Positions 1-10,549 of a DNA stretch of 64,000 nt are shown here, in pieces. The notes beneath the pieces are model-generated. The model saw only the letters and a program-made list of their open reading frames with translations. It was not told the DNA's origin and searched no databases. A program made the translations under genes and the position numbers. Origin of the DNA: Aegilops tauschii subsp. strangulata. Its lineage: Eukaryota > Streptophyta > Magnoliopsida > Poales > Poaceae. Where the stretch lies: the NCBI RefSeq assembly GCF_002575655.3, contig NC_053039.3, positions 217,143,622-217,207,621 of the forward strand, in the 5' to 3' direction. Positions within the stretch are counted from its first letter, which is position 1. Each line of letters opens with the position of its first letter.

Positions 1-1542
1 CAAACAAGTTTTTGCTACTGTAAAATTTGACTTAGATCCAGATTAGTAAACGAAGCTTGTTTCTTTCGCCGTTTGACTTTTGTTGCTTCGTTTGATTTGA
101 TTCTTTTTGCAAACCGGAGTTCTTAAGTTGAACTTTCTGGTTAGATCTTTTATTTGAGTTTTACCCGTGCATTAGAGGAGTGCTTATTGTATGCTTGTTT
201 GTTTGCGATAGAGTACCCGGAGCGAGCCGCTTGCTACTTCGAATCTCTAGGTTTCACGGATCATCAGCAAGGCAAGTAACACTTTGATCATACCTCTTTA
301 CTACCCAGTTTTATTGCATTAGATCAATCCTCAAACATTGCATGATTAGGATCTGATTAAATTGTGGGTATCGGGAAGTAGATGAGGTAGTACCTATTAC
401 CTGTTTTATTATCAAACCTTTGGGAGTTACTTCTACGTTTGCTTATATTGCTATGCTATGCTAGTAGACGTGGATTGGGTGAGTGTATCCATGACAGATG
501 TGAGATTGTTAATTAATGGTTTACTTAAGGTGGCAACTTAAACACACATCTGGGTGGATTGAGGCACCTGGGTATTCCAGTGATTGCCTGTTTCTTTTTA
601 TGGACCGCCACCCAGGCTCAAAGGGATCATGAGATTATTCATGCTAGAAACTTCCGTGTGCAGCCACAAGCTATTATGGGCTCTAGCATAGTTGATTAAG
701 TCGTGTGAACTCTTACAGTGGTAGACTAGCAGATGTAGGGGAAAGTAGGTGTAACTGTCTACCCGGTCGTAAGGTGCAAATGCTTCTAAAAGACTACGTC
801 TCGGTCATCCGTTTCTCAAACACCATGTAGTGCGAGAAATCCAACGGTGGCGATCGAGTCTTGCGGGGAAAAGTGCGCAAACCTCTGCAGAGTGTACAAT
901 CTAATCATGGTTAGCCGTGTCCCCGGTTATGGACATCTTGAGTATCTAGTACCTGGATTTTCATGTGAATCTCATCATGTTACTTTAATTAATGTTGTTG
1001 GGTTTAATGATGATACTTAATTGGGATTGAGTTGGGTGAACCTTCTCAATGTTTAACAACCACCATGATAGTTAAATAAAATTTATTCCTTTGCAGTAGG
1101 GAAAAACTGGCTTTTCGCAAAAACTGTAACCATAGAGCTTTCCACCATCCAAATATGCATGTAGTATAGCATTATTCTGCTCATTATTTCTCTATGTGTT
1201 ACATTGCTAGCATATTCCATGTGCTGACCCGTTTTCGGACTGCAACGTTCATGTTGCAGACTTTTCAGACGACGAGTAAGGTGCCTTAGGTCATGGTCTT
1301 ATACTCAGTGATGCCGCTGGAGTTGATGGACTCACTTATCTTCCAAGCCTTCCGCTGTTATCGTTATTAGATGGCCTTAAGCCATATTTATTGTAATAAG
1401 TTCTCTTTTGAGACATTCGTTGTAATAAGTGTGTGATTGCTACTCTGTTATAAATCCTTCGAGTACAGTGCGTGTCAGCATTACTCATCAAGGGATGACA
1501 CTGATGCACAGATACTTGACCGTCTGAGGTCTGGTCGCTACA
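1..1542 (+). mobile_element. 3' portion of a gypsy-type LTR (3' LTR or solo LTR)
   Basis: No coding frame. The text has the look of a long Triticeae gypsy LTR: an AT-rich body, a TTATTGTAATAAG-type 3' region near 1388-1430 and an end in CGCTACA, with the terminal CA at 1541-1542. No primer-binding site follows, so this is a 3' LTR or a solo LTR in plus orientation; its left boundary lies outside the window or cannot be set. It ends 11 bp from the stop codon of the minus-strand gene at 1554. Family name not assigned. Confidence 0.6.
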
Positions 1543-1553
1543 ATTGGCCGGAT

Positions 1554-2822
1554 TTAGATAGCACAAATTTGAGTCTGCAAAATCTCCAATTCCTTCCTTG
1601 TTACCTCAGTGTCTTGTTTCATTTTTTTGACTCCTGCATCTAATACCTGCATGTCCAGTCTCAACTTGTTGATTGTACGTTGAGAATCATGTACACGTTG
1701 TCTTGCCACCTCTAGTTGATGCTCGAGAACATCAGCACATTCCAATTCCAATCCATAATCATTCGGTAACGGCCATGCCGCACTGCTCGCAGATCTTTGT
1801 GTTGATGTCACTTCATCCTAAAATGTTTCTGTAAGTACACATGACTAGGGCAAAAATATAGTTACAACAGTGAAGCGAGCAAGACAGACTATTTTGTACA
1901 TGGCAAAACAGGACTAACAATAATGTTACACGTCATGAAGCATAAGCAGGTGATATTTTAAAAATTATAAAAAAGGTAGTCTGTGCAGCCTGCATACAGA
2001 AATCTCTCTTAGCTCACCAGAGGAGCATGATGTTGGGGCCCAATCTAAAACACAGACAAGTTACAAATTTAGACAGCACGTTGCGTAGAAGTAAGTAAGC
2101 AGTTGGCCATTCTGTAGCTCAATTAAAGTCTTAGGGAGCATAATGAACAGCAGAGGGTTTCATACAAACTTACTACAGCAAGCAAAACTATGCAATCATT
2201 AGCCTAGTATAAACTAGATTGTGAGCCCCATGCAATAATAGTTGGTTAATAGACTTCAAAGCTTCAAGCACACTTCGGCAGAGTAATTAAATGGTAAGGC
2301 CTTTAATTATGTCAACTAATAGTTATACAAGTACCCAACATCAGGCATCATTCTTTGGGCATCTCATTAACTTAGGACAAATAAAGCAATTGAAAAGAGC
2401 AAATTAACTATGCCTGAAACAAAAAAGGAATTGAACTGTTGAGTTTGATACAGTGACTTACCTTAACAGGTTGAAGAGGCTCAGCATAGCTCCTACTTCT
2501 CTTGCAAGGATCCTTCCGAACATCTTGTACATGGAAATCCTCAATCTTATCTTCATTGCACCCCCTCTGCAAAGTGACACAAACTAGTTACTCGTCTCCT
2601 TGGAAGATAAATATGCATACTTTCCAGTCTGTGAACACAAAAGGATGAGATTATAACAAAACAACACCACAAAATGAAACATGCCGCATCTCTTGCACTT
2701 GCACACAATGAAATGAGCATTTACTATGTCCGCACTATGTAAAAACTAGGCATACCTTCGAACTGGATCTCCAGGTACTCTTGGAGAGCCTACTTTAGTG
2801 TACAGCCAAACCTTTATGTCAC
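1554..2822 (-). CDS. Unknown protein, C-terminal three exons, coiled-coil tail
   Basis: Three minus-strand exons fit together: 2756-2822 (acceptor CATAG, donor GTATGCC), 2462-2564 (acceptor TTTGCAGAG, donor GTAAGTCAC) and 1554-1817 (acceptor TTTTAG, stop at 1554). The phases agree: two bases left from the first exon join one base of the second, and the last exon joins in phase 0. The product ends in a charged heptad-like stretch (LEHQLEVARQRV, then INKLRLDMQVLD) that should form a coiled coil. I do not recognise the family. Upstream exons are uncertain; the 3480-3860 block is the nearest GC-rich candidate. It may be a host gene or a transposon-associated protein. The exon pattern recurs in decayed form at 12284-12564. 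Seen: splice sites and open frame. Inferred: that they form one gene. Confidence 0.5.
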
Positions 2823-3479
2823 CTATGAGTTAGAAAACGCCCCACTACAGCAGCCCTTAGTGTTTAAATCGTTGATAAGCACTGTTAGAGTGTTAGGTCA
2901 AGAACAACAAGTAATCAAAGCAAACATTCCTAGTATGGCTGGCTGATGCAAACAAGCAATTGAACAGATGTGTGAGCAAATCTTACATATCAAGAAAAGA
3001 AGCAAAGAAGGAGGCTTAAATACCATCACTTGACCGACCAGATTTAAGGGGCATTTAAACATCATGTGCAACGTATGAACTAACATAAACATTGCATATT
3101 CCAGATTCTACAATGGAATGCACATGTATTAGGTTATGCCATGTATGATGATGCCTAAATGTACACTATAGCAGGCAGGAGTGATTCATCATTGCACGCA
3201 CAATTCAATTGCAGGTTAAGGACCAGTTCTATTCTGCCTTTTCAGGGCTTATTATCAAAATAAGCCATAAAAGATGTAAAGAAGTCATTTTTGAGTTATG
3301 GGCTTGGGCTTAAATAATTTCTCTTTGGAGGGGGGTGTTTCGGGTAGAACCTCGCTAAAAATTGAAGGGAAGGGGAATAGTGAAATGACTCTGTTGTCTG
3401 CCTATATTACACTCAAAATGCAACTGCTGACGCCCGCGTCACACCTCACCCTCAAGTAAAAACAAACACGCAATCGTTC
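2823..3479. other. Intron or intergenic stretch, nothing recognised
   Basis: AT-rich sequence between the candidate exons and the GC-rich block at 3480. No open frame of note and no repeat ends seen. It would be intron if the gene at 1554-2822 extends upstream. Confidence 0.4.
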
Positions 3480-3860
3480 ATTGCCCTGCCCGCTTGCATC
3501 TCCTCTCCCCTTTCCCTCTACCTCGATCCCCTGCCTGCAGCACTAGGGTTCCTCCAGGGAGCCGTCGCCACTGGTCCCATCGGCTTGGTCCTCGATGATG
3601 CTCTGTCCAGCTAGGCTACATGGCCGACGGGTAGGGGCAAATCTCCCTGGCTGCTCCTCCCTCTGGCGCCGCCCCTCATTCTCATGGTCTCCAGCAGCTC
3701 CTCCATTGTGGTTCGTCCAACGCACTACTTCGGCAGGCGCTGCACAACTACGGCTGATGCCACACTGCGGCAGAAGTCACCTTATTCCCCCTCCCCACCT
3801 CCCAGGCAGTGGCCCTGAGGTGCTGTTGAAGGATGAGCTCATCCAATAAGGTGAGGATCT
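3480..3860 (+). other. GC-rich gene-start-like block, possible first exon
   Basis: A pyrimidine-rich leader (about 3500-3530) is followed by CTAGGGTTCC, a motif common in cereal 5' leaders, and the block closes with a good donor (AATAAG|GTGAGGATCT, about 3849). Open frames exist on both strands (3595-3849 plus; 3543-3725 and 3748-3945 minus) but none resembles a known protein. The leader and donor favour a plus-strand 5' exon, which would make it divergent from the minus-strand exons at 1554-2822. Strand and function unresolved. Confidence 0.3.
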
Positions 3861-3905
3861 CCTCTGACTTTTTGTTAAATTTTCGTTCTGATCCACTATA
3901 CAATG

Positions 3906-4040
3906 AATTGTTATGAGCTGCTTCTGCTGCTGCTATATGATGCATTGCTATGAGCTGCTCCTGCTGCTGCTATATGATGAATTGCTATGAGCTGCTGCTG
4001 CTATATGATGAATTTCTATGACCTGCTGCTGCTGCTATAT
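3906..4040. repeat. Minisatellite, left part
   Basis: Tandem units of about 37 bp built on TATATGATGAATTGCTATGAG followed by a variable number of CTGCTG triplets. The array is cut at 4040 by the retrotransposon and resumes at 11437. Confidence 0.85.
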
Positions 4041-4928
4041 TGTCGGATATGGGGTTCCGGCAAAACCCTTAAGGTTCGAACTCTGGGGTGCGCGCGAAGA
4101 TCTTCGCCCTACCGATCCACGATCGAACGCCTCACTGCGAATCTAAGCTACACGATGAACAACGCAAGGGACACAAGGTTTATACTGGTTCGGGCCACCG
4201 TTGTGGTGTAATACCCTAATCCAGTGTGTGGTGTGGTGGATTGCCTCAGGGGCTGATGATGAATAGTACAGAGGAAGAACAGCCTCGCGAGGGGTGTTCT
4301 TGAGCTAGTGCGGTGTGTTTGAGCTAGGATCGATCTCCCTCTCTACTGTGGTGGCTAGCTCTATATATAGAGGCCCTGGTCCTCTTCCCAAATATTGAGC
4401 GGGAAGGGCGCCAACAACGGCCATTTTGAAGGGGAACATCTGGTACAAGTTATCCTGACTAAAGGTGGCCTTCGAATGCAAAAGGCACTGGCGATGACGC
4501 CGTCTTGGGCTCCACGGTGACCTCCGTCCTGCCACTCTGCTGGTCTTGGTCTCGTTGCACCGGAATGGTAACCTTTGCTTGATGCCTCGGTACTCCTCGC
4601 CTGCGCTTGCCCCCTTTGCACCAAAGAGGAAACAAGGACACTGCGCGGGCCGGTGCCCGCCTGGCGCCCGCCTGGCCTCGATCGTCATGGCTTGCGTCAC
4701 GAGCACCTCGCGAGGTACCCCTTGCCTTGATCTCTCCGCCTCCTCGCGATCCTGCCTAGTGAGGCCATTCCTGAGGAAGCCTTGCGTCGTCCGCCCCGCG
4801 AGGCTTCGCCCCTCGCGAGGGTCTTGAGCTTGGGTTGATGAAGATGGGCCGTACTGGGCCACCCCTTGAGCCACGCCGCAGGCCGCAGGCAGGAAAGTCT
4901 GGGGACCCCCGTTCCCAGAACGCCGACA
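4041..4928 (-). repeat. 3' LTR of the 4041-11436 element
   Basis: 888 bp, near identical to 10550-11436 with a few percent substitutions by eye. Termini TG...CA. Confidence 0.92.
4359..4372 (-). promoter_or_regulatory. LTR TATA box, perfect palindrome
   Basis: CTCTATATATAGAG reads the same on both strands and is the only strong TATA element in the LTR. In this copy it lies in the 3' LTR; the same sequence in the 5' LTR is at 10867-10880. Confidence 0.6.
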
Positions 4929-5169
4929 GTAGCCCCCGGGCCCAAGGCGCGCTCGGCCTTGGCTTAGCAGCGAAGCGAAAAGGGCAAGTGCGGAGCGCCG
5001 CGGGCCCCAACAGCCTGCGGCCTTGGTCGCCGCGTGGCGGTTGATTGGACGTGGGCGTCTCCGCTTCCCCACGCTGCCTCGGCAACTGTCCGATTTGACG
5101 AGTCCCTACATGTCAAAATGGGTCATGATTACCTGCGATCATGGAGGCCGACGGTTGGCCTCCTCTGGA

Positions 5170-5178
5170 CTATAAGTA
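5170..5178 (+). promoter_or_regulatory. TATA box of the antisense B3-like frame
   Basis: CTATAAGTA on the plus strand, followed by a CT-rich leader (about 5205-5250) and the ATG at 5257. The spacing suits a plant Pol II promoter directed opposite to the retrotransposon transcript. Confidence 0.5.
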
Positions 5179-5256
5179 CGGAGGGGTGTGAGCCCCCGCA
5201 GTCCATCTCCTCTTGCTCCTCTCCTTCTTCCTCGCTCTTCCTCCATCTTGACGCCA

Positions 5257-6074
5257 ATGGCGCCGATCCGCCGGTTCTCAGCCGAGGAGAAGGGCAAGGC
5301 CCTCCGAGAGGGGCCCGACCCGCTCCCGCCGAAGAAGCGGTCGGTCCCCGGCCGCCGTGTTGAAGCTGCTTGGCCGGGGGCGTCGAGGCCTTGGTACGAG
5401 CGGCCGCCCCCTGGGTTCCACTTCCTCTGTATGCCCGGGCCGAGGGCCCCGGAGAGGGAGGCGCCGAGCGACATCGTCCGTGCCGTCGGCGACGTCGTCG
5501 AGTTGTGGCGGTGTGCGCCATCGCCCGTGGAGTCCACGCCATGGACTCCTCTCGCGAGCTCGTACTTCACGCCGCCATGCCTCCAAGCTCCTAGATACAC
5601 TTCCCTTCCTTCTTCGCCTTCGAGACACCGCCGAGGGGGCCTCTTGAGCTTTGGCTACAGCACGCCTATTGCAGCGCTCCAGCGACCGTAGCGCAAGTTG
5701 AAGTCGTTGCTCCGGGCAAGATCTTCATGACCCGAGGCTGGGGCGAGATCGCCCGGGTCTGCCGAACGAGGGGTGCCCTCGTGATTCGCTTTGAATATGA
5801 TGGTGCCTCCATGATGTTCTTCAAGGTCTTCGACGCTGAAGGCCGCCGCCTAGAGTGCTGCCCCAGGGGAGGCAGCCGCGACGTCGACGTTGCCGGGGCC
5901 AGGCCCGCCATCCGCTTCCTCAACGGCTCCTCTGGCAGCAGCAGCGACGCTGGGGAGTCCAGCGACTCTCGCGAGCTTCTCGTGACTCTGGAGATGAGCG
6001 ACGACAACTATGAGCCCCCGAGCTCGCGCCGAGCCCGGAGCAGGGCAGCATCGTCAAGCCGGCGACGCGGCTGA
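5257..6074 (+). pseudogene. Antisense B3-domain-like frame inside the retrotransposon
   Basis: Starts with ATG at 5257 (MAPIRRFSAEEKGK) after a TATA box and CT-rich leader. The first part is basic and proline-rich. A second segment, in another frame from about 5600, reads through a REM-type B3-like core: APGKIFMTRGWGEIAR, then LVIRFEYDG and FFKVFDAEG, matching the family's pattern of a GW motif, a valine/phenylalanine strand with an acidic turn and a late KVFD strand. An acidic serine-rich tail (about 5930-6010) precedes an Arg/Ser end at 6072. At least one frameshift, around 5500-5610, separates the halves, and a TAG lies in the second frame near 5595. B3 domains bind DNA in plant transcription factors. 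The frame lies opposite gag, next to the 3' LTR. Assignment is by motif only; a captured host gene or a lineage-specific extra ORF are both possible. Confidence 0.5.
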
Positions 6075-7376
6075 TCTGGATGGGGTCGGCGCCGGCGCCG
6101 GGTGGTCCACTGTTGATGATGGCGTCGGCCACGGCGGCACATGTTGCCTAGGCTCCTTAGGATTTGCGTCTTCTGTTCCCTGCGAGGAATCAAGGATGTA
6201 CCCCGCGGGGGCATGTAAAGCGTATGTTGTGTCTTTTGTTGATATCGTCCTTATTATGAAGTGGTGTGAATGCATGTCCTGTTCCGGCTTGGCTCCCCCT
6301 TTCTAACCTCGCGACGACTTGGCGCTCTACGCTGACAGGTCCCGGTCCCCAGGCAGGCTTCAGCCGTCGCTGGTATGCCAGGTCGCGATGCCGTGGTCAA
6401 GGCCAGGAGGTGAGCGGCCCGAGGTCCAGTAAGAGCCCCTGAGACGCGATGCTCAGGAGGTCCCCTTTAGCGCTCAAGCAGCCGCCGCAAGGCGAGAAAG
6501 GAAGGCGACGTCGCCGTGACAGGGCCGCATTAAGTGAGAGCTTGGTGCCGTGTTAGTTAGCTGTTCCAGGAGCGTGACTTATCTCGAAAGCTTGGTGCCG
6601 TTCCTCTGCGAGGTGCCGGACCTGCGTGTCGGCAGCTGGGATTTCGCCGGGTCAGGCCTTCGTGAGCCTCTCCTCCCTTCCCCGCACTCTCCTTCGTGCT
6701 CTACGTCCTCAGGTCCCGGCCCTCGAGCGAGCTCAGCCGCCGCTGGTATGCCAGGTCGCGATGCTGTGGACAAGGCTAGGGGGTGAGGGCTGGAGAGCCA
6801 GTAAGAGCTCCTGAGTCACGATGCTCAGGAGTCCCCCTTTTAACGCGCGAGCGGATCATACGGGTGAGAGAGAGAGCTCGCGACGCCCCCCACGTTACTC
6901 CTTAGGTGGACCCTGTAGACCAACATGAGAGAAGCAAGGGTTGCCATTACGATTGCCGGCGGCCATGGGATGCTCTGAGAGAGTAATGAGGGCACTGAGG
7001 GCCTGGTGAGGTAGCGCTTTGCGGGGGTGCCGCGGCCAGAGCTCGACCACTCAGATTTGTCGGCGTTGCAGGGACGGACCCATGCGCAAGCGCCGTGCCA
7101 GTGCGAGCGGCCCCAAGGGCAGATGTCAATCGAGCAGGCGATCATCACAGGCAGGTTAGGCATGAAAAGCAAACCAACTTAGATAGATGCAGGAAAGATA
7201 CATGCCACTGGGTCAGGCCCGAGCGGCTTGGGGATGATGCAGCCCGAGGGGCGCCCCCAGCAAAGTGAACTAAAGACATAAGCAAAACGGATACATGCCG
7301 CAGGGACGGACCCACGCGACCTGGGAATAATGCAGCCCTGAGGGCGCTCCCAGCTGAAACGAAACTCGAAAGATGT
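6075..7376. other. Non-coding internal retrotransposon sequence
   Basis: 3' flank of the B3-like frame and spacer. It holds an imperfect direct duplication (6335-6469 and 6710-6841) and a weaker repeat at 7186-7360 built on GATGCAGCCC-type segments. No coherent frame. Confidence 0.6.
6335..6841. repeat. Direct duplication, about 135 bp, spaced about 370 bp
   Basis: Both copies run from CAGGTCCCGG through GGTATGCCAGGTCGCGATGC to GATGCTCAGGAG, with scattered substitutions. It lies between the B3-like frame and the gag-protease relics. Confidence 0.75.
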
Positions 7377-7440
7377 CACCTGATACCATTGCAGAGCGGG
7401 TGTTGGAGTAGCTGACGATGCACGGTGAAGAAGCTGACCC

Positions 7441-7869
7441 TTACGAGCCACCGGAGCCCTGAGCCTTGTGAGGCTCTGGGGGCCCAGGCGGTTCCCTGAG
7501 GACCGCCTCCATCTCCGCTAGGACCGCGTGACGCCTGGCCTCCTGAGCTTCCAGAATGCTCCGCATCAGGCACTGGTGAGCTGCAGCCGCGTTCGGCAGG
7601 CTGAAAGGCACGCGAATGTAGCTGTGAGGTGGACCCTCGCAACGTCCCACGCGCGAATGCCAGAAACGCTCCTGAGATGCGACTCGGCTGAGCCCTGGGT
7701 AGTCGATGCAGACGCGCAGCCCGCCATCCTCGCCTGGATGGGGAGCTACGCCAGGCAAGCGGCGGTTGCCGCGCATGACCGCAGCTCCTGAGTGACCTTG
7801 GTGATGAATTCCTGAGGGTTGGGCCGTCCTTGCCCCATGCCTTCCTGAGGGAAACGTGTCGCGAAGCAC
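7441..7869 (-). pseudogene. Reverse transcriptase relic
   Basis: The frame contains LRVCIDYPGLSR, resembling the WRMCVDYTDLNK block of gypsy reverse transcriptase, then VPFSLPNAAAAHQ, resembling MPFGLKNAGATYQ. The active-site YMDD block and the RNase H and integrase regions are absent. Spacing between the two motifs is far shorter than in an intact enzyme, so this is an internally deleted remnant without activity. Confidence 0.5.
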
Positions 7870-7976
7870 GCCTCCAAGTGGTGCTCGAGCGCCTCCCTCG
7901 TGAGCTTGGCAAAGTCAGAGGCCCTCCAGGAGAGAGCCCCCGAGCCTTGCCCGAGGAGGGCGCCGGGCGCGCCTTC

Positions 7977-10478
7977 CTATGAGATGGAGGGAGGCACCCC
8001 TTGCATGGGCGCAGGTCCTGATGCGGCGCCTCCGGAGGTGCCAACCTCCTGAGGCCTTGAGTTGGGTGATGTCTTCTTCTTCTTGAGGACTGCCTCGGGA
8101 AGGTTCCCTCTTTTGTCGTCTCGGTCCTCGACTGAGGCAGCTTGGAAGGCACGTTGGAGAGAACACACTGCATCTTTCTCTTCGCAGGGGACCGTGATGA
8201 CTCCGCCGCTTCCTGGCATCTTGAGGACATTGTAACCATGGTGAGTCACTGCCATGAACTTGGCCAGGGCCGGGTATCCGAGGATGGCATTGTATGGCAG
8301 GCGGATGTGGGCAACGTCGAAGTCGATGAGCTCGGTACGGTAGTTCTTGCGCTGTCCGAAAGTGACAGGGAGGCGAATCTGCCCTATCGGAGTGGTGGAG
8401 CCGTCAGTGACTCCGGAGAAAGGCTTGGTTGGCTGAAGCTGATCATGAGGCACTTGGAGGTCATTGAATGTCTCGACAGACAAAACGTTTAGTCCTGCGC
8501 CGCCATCGATGAGGGTCCTGGTAACTTGCACATTGCTGATGACTGGGAAACAAAGCATTGGAAGGACACCGGCTGTAGCCGCACACTCGAGCTGATCCGC
8601 TGAGCTGAACGTGATGGCACACGCGGACCACCTGAGAGGGCGCGTGGCCTCGGGCCTGGGGAGGGCTGCGTTCACCTCGCGAGCAAACTGCTTGAAGATG
8701 CGCTGAGAGGCTGGGGCCTGGGCACCGCCCAGGATGCAAGCGATAGCACGCGGCTCCTGGAAGCCCCCAGCCCCCTTGTCCTAGTGGTGGTCGTCATTCC
8801 TTCTTGGTGGTCGCGGTAGAGGAGGAAGGCCTGCGTTGCCTTGCGGGCGATCCTGGCGAGGCTGATCCCTCCAAGCCTCCTCGCGAGGTTGGTCCTGCCA
8901 GCGGTCCTCGTGAGGTCGGTCACGCCACCCTTGGCGAGGGCCCCGGTCGTCCCATCGTCCTCCACCTCTTCCTCCTCCTCGGCCGTAGCCCCGATCATTG
9001 CGCTCAGGGCGTCGACCGATACGTCCTTCTCGCACGGCCCTGAGCTCTTGGCATTCGCTGGTGTTGTGGGTGTGGAGGTCGTGGTACACGCAGTACCGGC
9101 TACCTTTGGATGACTCCGGCCGGTCCCTGCCGCGCTTCGTGTCTGGCTCTGCCGCGAGCATGGCTGCTCCTTTGCACTTCACATCTTTGGCCTTGGCTTT
9201 CTTCTCTTCAGGGTCAGCAGCTAGGAGCTCGAGAAGGGAGAGGCGCCCCTCCTTAGCCCTTGCGCACTTGGTCGCTAGGTTGAACAACTCTAGGGACGTG
9301 CACAGTTCCTCGTGGATTGCCAGCTCCTCCTTCATCTTGACGTCGCGGACGCCATCAGAGAACGCTGAGATGATGGCCTCCTTAGTCACCTCGGGAATCT
9401 TGAGGTGAGCGATGTTGAAGCGCTAGATGTACTTCTACAAGGTTTCTCCTGGTTGCTGCTTGATGTGGCGCGGGTCACCCACGGCCGGAGGACGGTCGCG
9501 AGTGCCCTGGAAGTTGGCGATGAAGCGGGTGCGCATCTCGTCCCAAGAGGAGATCGTGCCAGGAGGCAGGTTCAGGAGCCAGGTGCTGGCACCATCTTTG
9601 AGCGCCATGGGAAACCAATTCGCCATGACCTTCTCGTCTCCGTTGGCCGCTTTGATGCCCAGCTCATAGAGCTGCAGGAACTTCGTGGGGTCGGCAGTGT
9701 CGTCGTAGCGGGGAGGCAGGTCTGGCTTGAACTTGCCGGGCCACGCGACGCTATGCAGCTCGGTGGTGAAGGTGCGACAACCTGCCTTGGTCACCTGAGC
9801 CCTTTGCTGAAACTGGGCTTGCTCTTGGTGGTTCCCACGCGCCGCTGCTGGGGGCAGCGCGTGGTCTTGACGTGCTGGCGCAGGGATGCGGTCTTGACGC
9901 TCTGGAGCAGGGAGCACGCGAGCGCCTTCTTGGGGATGAGGTATTTCTTGGCAGCTCCTTTCTTGTCGCGCGGGCGCTCGACGCGGTGGGTCTCGTCCAA
10001 GAGCCGCGCACCTAGTAGCCAGGGCACCTTCTTGGGGAGGAGGTGGCGGAGGCGCCCCCTGAGCTGCATCACCCGCGCAGGACGGAGGGCGAGGCAGCGA
10101 GAGGGACAGCGCAGGAGAGCCCCCTGCGGCGCTGACGAGCTCGGTGATGCAGGCGATCCACTCCTCGTAGAGGTCGTCGACGGGGCGGTAGTGCAGGAGC
10201 TCACGCGCCAGGAGCAGCACGGCGTGTGTGTCCGCGGGAGCGCGACAGGCATGGGACGACGAACCGACTGGAGTCAGTGACGGAGTGGCGCTGCGGCCTT
10301 CCCGCCGCACCGAGGGATGCAGCGACGATGCCTGCTGATCGTTCCCCGCCGGGCCGGTGGCGGCGTTGGCGGCAGGCGACGGAGAACGACGGGGAGGCCC
10401 ACCGACGGGGGCCGTCTGGGCGACGCGGGCGGTGAGAGCAGCCCGACGCTCGGCACGAGCTCGGCGAGCATCAGCCAT
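7977..10478 (-). pseudogene. gag and protease frame, broken by nonsense codons
   Basis: One minus-strand frame runs from ATG at 10478 to 7977. Order: a basic Ala/Arg N-terminus; a gag core (WLLNLPPG, then RTRFIANFQGT, about 9500-9600); a second gag part with a C/H-containing segment (CVYHDLHTHNTSECQ, about 9060); and a retropepsin-like protease with TLIDGGAGLNVLS, where the usual DTG/DSG is DGG. In-frame stops lie at 9435-9437, 9423-9425 and 8781-8783, all TAG, and the segment ends at 7977. Three of the four sit where relatives usually carry glutamine. Gag would form the particle and the protease would cleave it; neither can be made whole here. No frameshift is needed between the parts. Confidence 0.75.
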
Positions 10479-10530
10479 GGATGCGACGGACGATCGAACG
10501 CGGGGCGGTGGAAGAAAGATTCCGGCGCAC

Positions 10531-10549
10531 CCCTACCTGGCGTGCCAAA
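10531..10549 (-). other. Primer-binding site region of the 4041-11436 element
   Basis: On the minus strand the sequence directly after the 5' LTR is TTTGGCACGCCAGGTAGGG. Its position supports minus orientation; the tRNA partner was not determined. Confidence 0.5.

Noticed and set aside
4305..5085. 255-codon minus-strand frame and neighbours in the left LTR
   Set aside because: Lies mainly inside the LTR; the matching frame in the other LTR (10657-11214) differs, and there is no domain.
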